Origin: M3007 sp044350425
GTDB lineage: Bacteria; Bacteroidota; Bacteroidia; Chitinophagales; Saprospiraceae
Length of the DNA stretch: 33,869 nucleotides
Assembly (NCBI GenBank): GCA_044350425.1
Contig: JBILHS010000058.1
Coordinates: 1-33,869, forward strand
Reading direction: 5' to 3'
This document shows, piece after piece, positions 31,474 to 33,869 of this stretch; position 1 is the first letter of the stretch; every line of letters begins with the position of its first letter. A program made the translations under genes and the position numbers. The notes below the pieces were generated by a model. That model worked only from the letters and a program-made list of their open reading frames with translations, was not told the DNA's origin and did no database searches.

Positions 31474-33840
31474 ATGCACAAAAAAAGCCTTTCGTTTTTA
31501 CCCGCTTTACCCGCCATAGCTTTAGCGGCGGTGGGTCTGTTTTTCCCAATCCTGCTTCCGGCCCAACAAAATTATTATTCCGTAAAATTCCCCGACGACC
31601 GCACGGTAGTGAGTTGCGGGGGTACTGCGGATACCATTTTTCCGGAGATCACCCATTATGGCAATTGCAATTTTGATGTGGGCGTGTCCGTAAAAGATCA
31701 GGTTTTTAATCTGAACAACACGGGTGGTTGCAAGAAGATCCTACGGACCTGGAAATTGCTCTGGTGGTGCGACTTTAATCCCAATTGGCCCGGGCCGACC
31801 CTCATTGATAATCCCGGCAGTACAGATATTGGCCCTACCGTGGTAGGCAACAGTGTCAACCATGGCTATCTGCAATACACGCAGATTATCAAGATCATAG
31901 ACAACGTAGCGCCGGTCTATTACAATTGCCCGATGGATCCTGTGGTGTTTTGCGACTACACCAACAACGACCCTGCACAATACGGCGCGCGTTGTGAAGG
32001 TCCGGTAGACCTAAAGGTGAAGGTCATTGACGCTTGTTCCAAAACTGATCTGATCGTTTCATACCGCCTTTACCTGGATCTGGATGGGGACGGCTCTATG
32101 GAAACTTTCCGAAGCAGCAGTGCAGCAGGTGCCTGGCCGATCGTAAAAACCATTTCAGGCGATACGGTTTCTGCGCAGGTAGCCTTGCCACCTGGCGTAG
32201 GACTTCCCTATGGCAAACATAAGATCGAGTGGATCACCAACGACCGCTGTGGCAATGAAGCCCTTTGCAAATATGAATTCGAAGTAAAAGATTGTAGTCC
32301 GCCGACGGTGGTCTGCATCAATGGCCTCAGCATCAACATCATGCAAACCGGGATGATCACCCTCTGGGCCTCCGACTTTTTGCAATATACTTCGGATAAC
32401 TGTACACCTGCGGCACAGATCAATATCGGTATCCGGAAAGCGGGTATTGCTACCGGATTTCCTTTGAATAGCAATTCGATCACTTTTGATTGTAATGAGA
32501 TCGGCAAACAGTTTGTGGAATTATGGGCAGTAGATGCCTTTGGGAATGCAGATTACTGCACCACCTATGTCATCGTTCAGGACAATATCGGCGCCTGTAC
32601 ACCTGCCGGTCCTGTTGTGGGCACTGTTTTCACGGATAAGTTACAACCCTTGACGGGCGCCAGGATCTTACTCCAAAGCAACCTGAGCGCCGTGCCTGTA
32701 CAATCCATCGGTACTACAGATGCACAAGGCAACTTTGCTTTCGCCGGCGCACCGGGTACCTGCAATTACGCTATCATTCCAAGCTTAGATACCCTGCCAG
32801 CTCAGGGTGTAAATACGCTCGACGTACTGCTCGCAGATCTGCACATGAGTGGTCAGGCGCCTTTGGCCAATCCTTATCGCATCCTTGCTGCCGATGCAAA
32901 TCGCGACGGACAATTGAACGGGGCCGATCTGGATGCGCTGAACAATTTGATCCTCGGTACGGCCAGCACATTCCCGGGCAACACAGCCTGGCGTTTTGTG
33001 CCTGCGGCATTTGTTTTTCCAAATCTGGCACAGCCACTTTCCACGGTGATTCCTGAAAAGATCAGCACCATTTGTCCTGCGCCTTCCGGCCTGAATCAAA
33101 ATTTCATGGCCATCAAGATCGGCGATGTAGACGGATCTATTGATGTTTCAAATAAATCAGGAGAGGAAGATCTGGCCGTTTTTTACACTGAAAGAAAGCG
33201 TTTTCGCGCAGGGGATATTGTAGAAGTAGCCATTCAGACACCGGAATTGAGTCAATTGGCAGGTTTTCAATTCACGCTGGACGCCAATCCGGTGATCCTT
33301 CAACTGCAAAGTGTGGAACCCGGTACCATTACGCCACGATGGGGCCTTTCGTCGGTACCCAACCGTGTAGCAGCATCCTGGTACTCCACCCAGGGGATGG
33401 ATGGTATACAAACGGTTCTGGTTTTGAAGTTTCTGGCCTTGCAAAAAGGTTCGCTGGCGCAAGTGCTACAAATGAGTTCGTCTGTGGCTCATGCAGAAGC
33501 GTATGATCCAGCTTATAAAACGATCTCTGCCGCGCTTCAGTTTGATCTTCCACAGGACAGGTCAGAAGCCAGCCAGTCAAATACGGTGCGCCCGGCGGAA
33601 CTGTTCCCGGTTACGCCCAACCCAACTGCCGGACCTGTAGCCGCAGCATTCTATGTTCCGGAAGCTGGCCTTGTAACACTCACCCTTACCGACCTGAACG
33701 GAACGATAGTATCTGTCCAAACCAGCCACTTTGAAAAAGGAAACCACCGGGTGGAAATTCTGGCGGAAACCTCCGGCTTATACCTTCTGAATTTCCGCTG
33801 CGCACAGGTCAATGCTGTGCAGCGGGTGGTTGTATTGTGA
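31474..33840 (+). CDS. Secreted cohesin/dockerin-containing protein with type A T9SS sorting domain
   Basis: 788 residues, ATG at 31474. Signal peptide about 1-30 (ends LLPAQQ). Residues 145-375 are Cys-rich modules with DNVAPVYYNCP and DCSPPTVVC, typical of HYR-like adhesin repeats. Residues 379-439 look like a carboxypeptidase-regulatory-like domain (GARILLQSN, TTDAQGNFAFAGAPG). Residues 470-557 hold dockerin-type calcium loops (ADANRDGQLNGADLDALNN and GDVDGSID). Residues 567-690 are cohesin-like strands (VEVAIQTPELSQLAGFQFTLD). The end (about 708-788) is the type A CTD: TPNPTAGPV, LTLTDLNGTIV, FEKGNHRV, SGLYLLNF and VQRVVVL. Dockerin and cohesin in one chain suggest assembly into a larger surface complex. 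A partner enzyme is not seen in the window. Confidence 0.85.
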   Translation: MHKKSLSFLPALPAIALAAVGLFFPILLPAQQNYYSVKFPDDRTVVSCGGTADTIFPEITHYGNCNFDVGVSVKDQVFNLNNTGGCKKILRTWKLLWWCDFNPNWPGPTLIDNPGSTDIGPTVVGNSVNHGYLQYTQIIKIIDNVAPVYYNCPMDPVVFCDYTNNDPAQYGARCEGPVDLKVKVIDACSKTDLIVSYRLYLDLDGDGSMETFRSSSAAGAWPIVKTISGDTVSAQVALPPGVGLPYGKHKIEWITNDRCGNEALCKYEFEVKDCSPPTVVCINGLSINIMQTGMITLWASDFLQYTSDNCTPAAQINIGIRKAGIATGFPLNSNSITFDCNEIGKQFVELWAVDAFGNADYCTTYVIVQDNIGACTPAGPVVGTVFTDKLQPLTGARILLQSNLSAVPVQSIGTTDAQGNFAFAGAPGTCNYAIIPSLDTLPAQGVNTLDVLLADLHMSGQAPLANPYRILAADANRDGQLNGADLDALNNLILGTASTFPGNTAWRFVPAAFVFPNLAQPLSTVIPEKISTICPAPSGLNQNFMAIKIGDVDGSIDVSNKSGEEDLAVFYTERKRFRAGDIVEVAIQTPELSQLAGFQFTLDANPVILQLQSVEPGTITPRWGLSSVPNRVAASWYSTQGMDGIQTVLVLKFLALQKGSLAQVLQMSSSVAHAEAYDPAYKTISAALQFDLPQDRSEASQSNTVRPAELFPVTPNPTAGPVAAAFYVPEAGLVTLTLTDLNGTIVSVQTSHFEKGNHRVEILAETSGLYLLNFRCAQVNAVQRVVVL

Positions 33841-33869
33841 TTGGTTTATTGGTTGAATTGGTGATTGGT
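33838..33869. repeat. Start of an ATTGGT repeat array at the stop codon
   Basis: ATTGGT occurs four times in 30 bases (33840, 33848, 33857, 33864; spacings 8, 9, 7). The first copy overlaps the last base of the TGA stop codon, and the array runs off the end of the window. It looks like a degenerate heptad-type simple repeat. Confidence 0.6.

Overview
The window looks like chromosomal DNA of a gliding or filamentous member of the Bacteroidota, most likely order Saprospirales (Saprospira, Haliscomenobacter or Lewinella relatives). The basis is protein content. Four secreted proteins end in the gliding-motility-associated (CHU_C, type B) C-terminal domain and one in a type A T9SS sorting domain. 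There is also a PorP/SprF outer-membrane protein, a PorE-like TPR/beta-propeller/OmpA protein and a futalosine-type menaquinone gene (mqnC). Several genes carry the Bacteroidota promoter hexamer TAnnTTTG, and I saw no strong Shine-Dalgarno sequences. I found no tRNA, rRNA, CRISPR array, IS element or phage gene.

Layout. 1-289: a long imperfect inverted repeat cut by the window edge. 290-7356: an M1 aminopeptidase with an apparent outer-membrane barrel, a secreted propeller/CTD protein and a DUF4153 membrane protein. 7357-11076: a dyad-rich spacer, a small secreted protein and two more CTD surface proteins. 11077-13392: a perfect heptanucleotide array, an alpha/beta hydrolase, an SGNH hydrolase, a degenerate heptad array and a DUF2007 protein. 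13402-19437: housekeeping and metabolic genes (FabH, a UbiA/MqnP-like prenyltransferase, a lone E2-type acyltransferase domain, a YoaK/DUF1275 membrane protein, fumarylacetoacetase, a nucleoside phosphorylase). 18568-27583: a minus-strand run read in the order PorP/SprF, PorE-like protein, 1392-residue SprB-repeat protein, nucleoside phosphorylase. 27584-27926: a spacer with a good promoter and a hairpin leader. 27927-33840: a MATE transporter, divergent mqnC, a Uma2-family nuclease-fold protein and a secreted cohesin/dockerin-containing T9SS cargo.

How the parts fit. The strongest functional unit is the PorP/SprF, PorE-like and SprB-like run. By analogy with SprF/SprB of Flavobacterium, it should secrete and anchor a large filamentous adhesin. 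The other CTD proteins are orphan T9SS cargo. MqnC and the UbiA-family enzyme are consistent with menaquinone made through futalosine. Five neighbouring pairs are convergent with only 1-36 bp between stop codons, so little room is left for separate terminators. Three simple-repeat arrays, each different in sequence but near-heptameric, begin exactly at or next to a stop codon. I see no clearly new multi-gene system. The best candidates for novelty are the protease-barrel fusion, the 1-199 inverted repeat, the stop-codon-linked heptad arrays and the structured leader and spacer of the T9SS operon.
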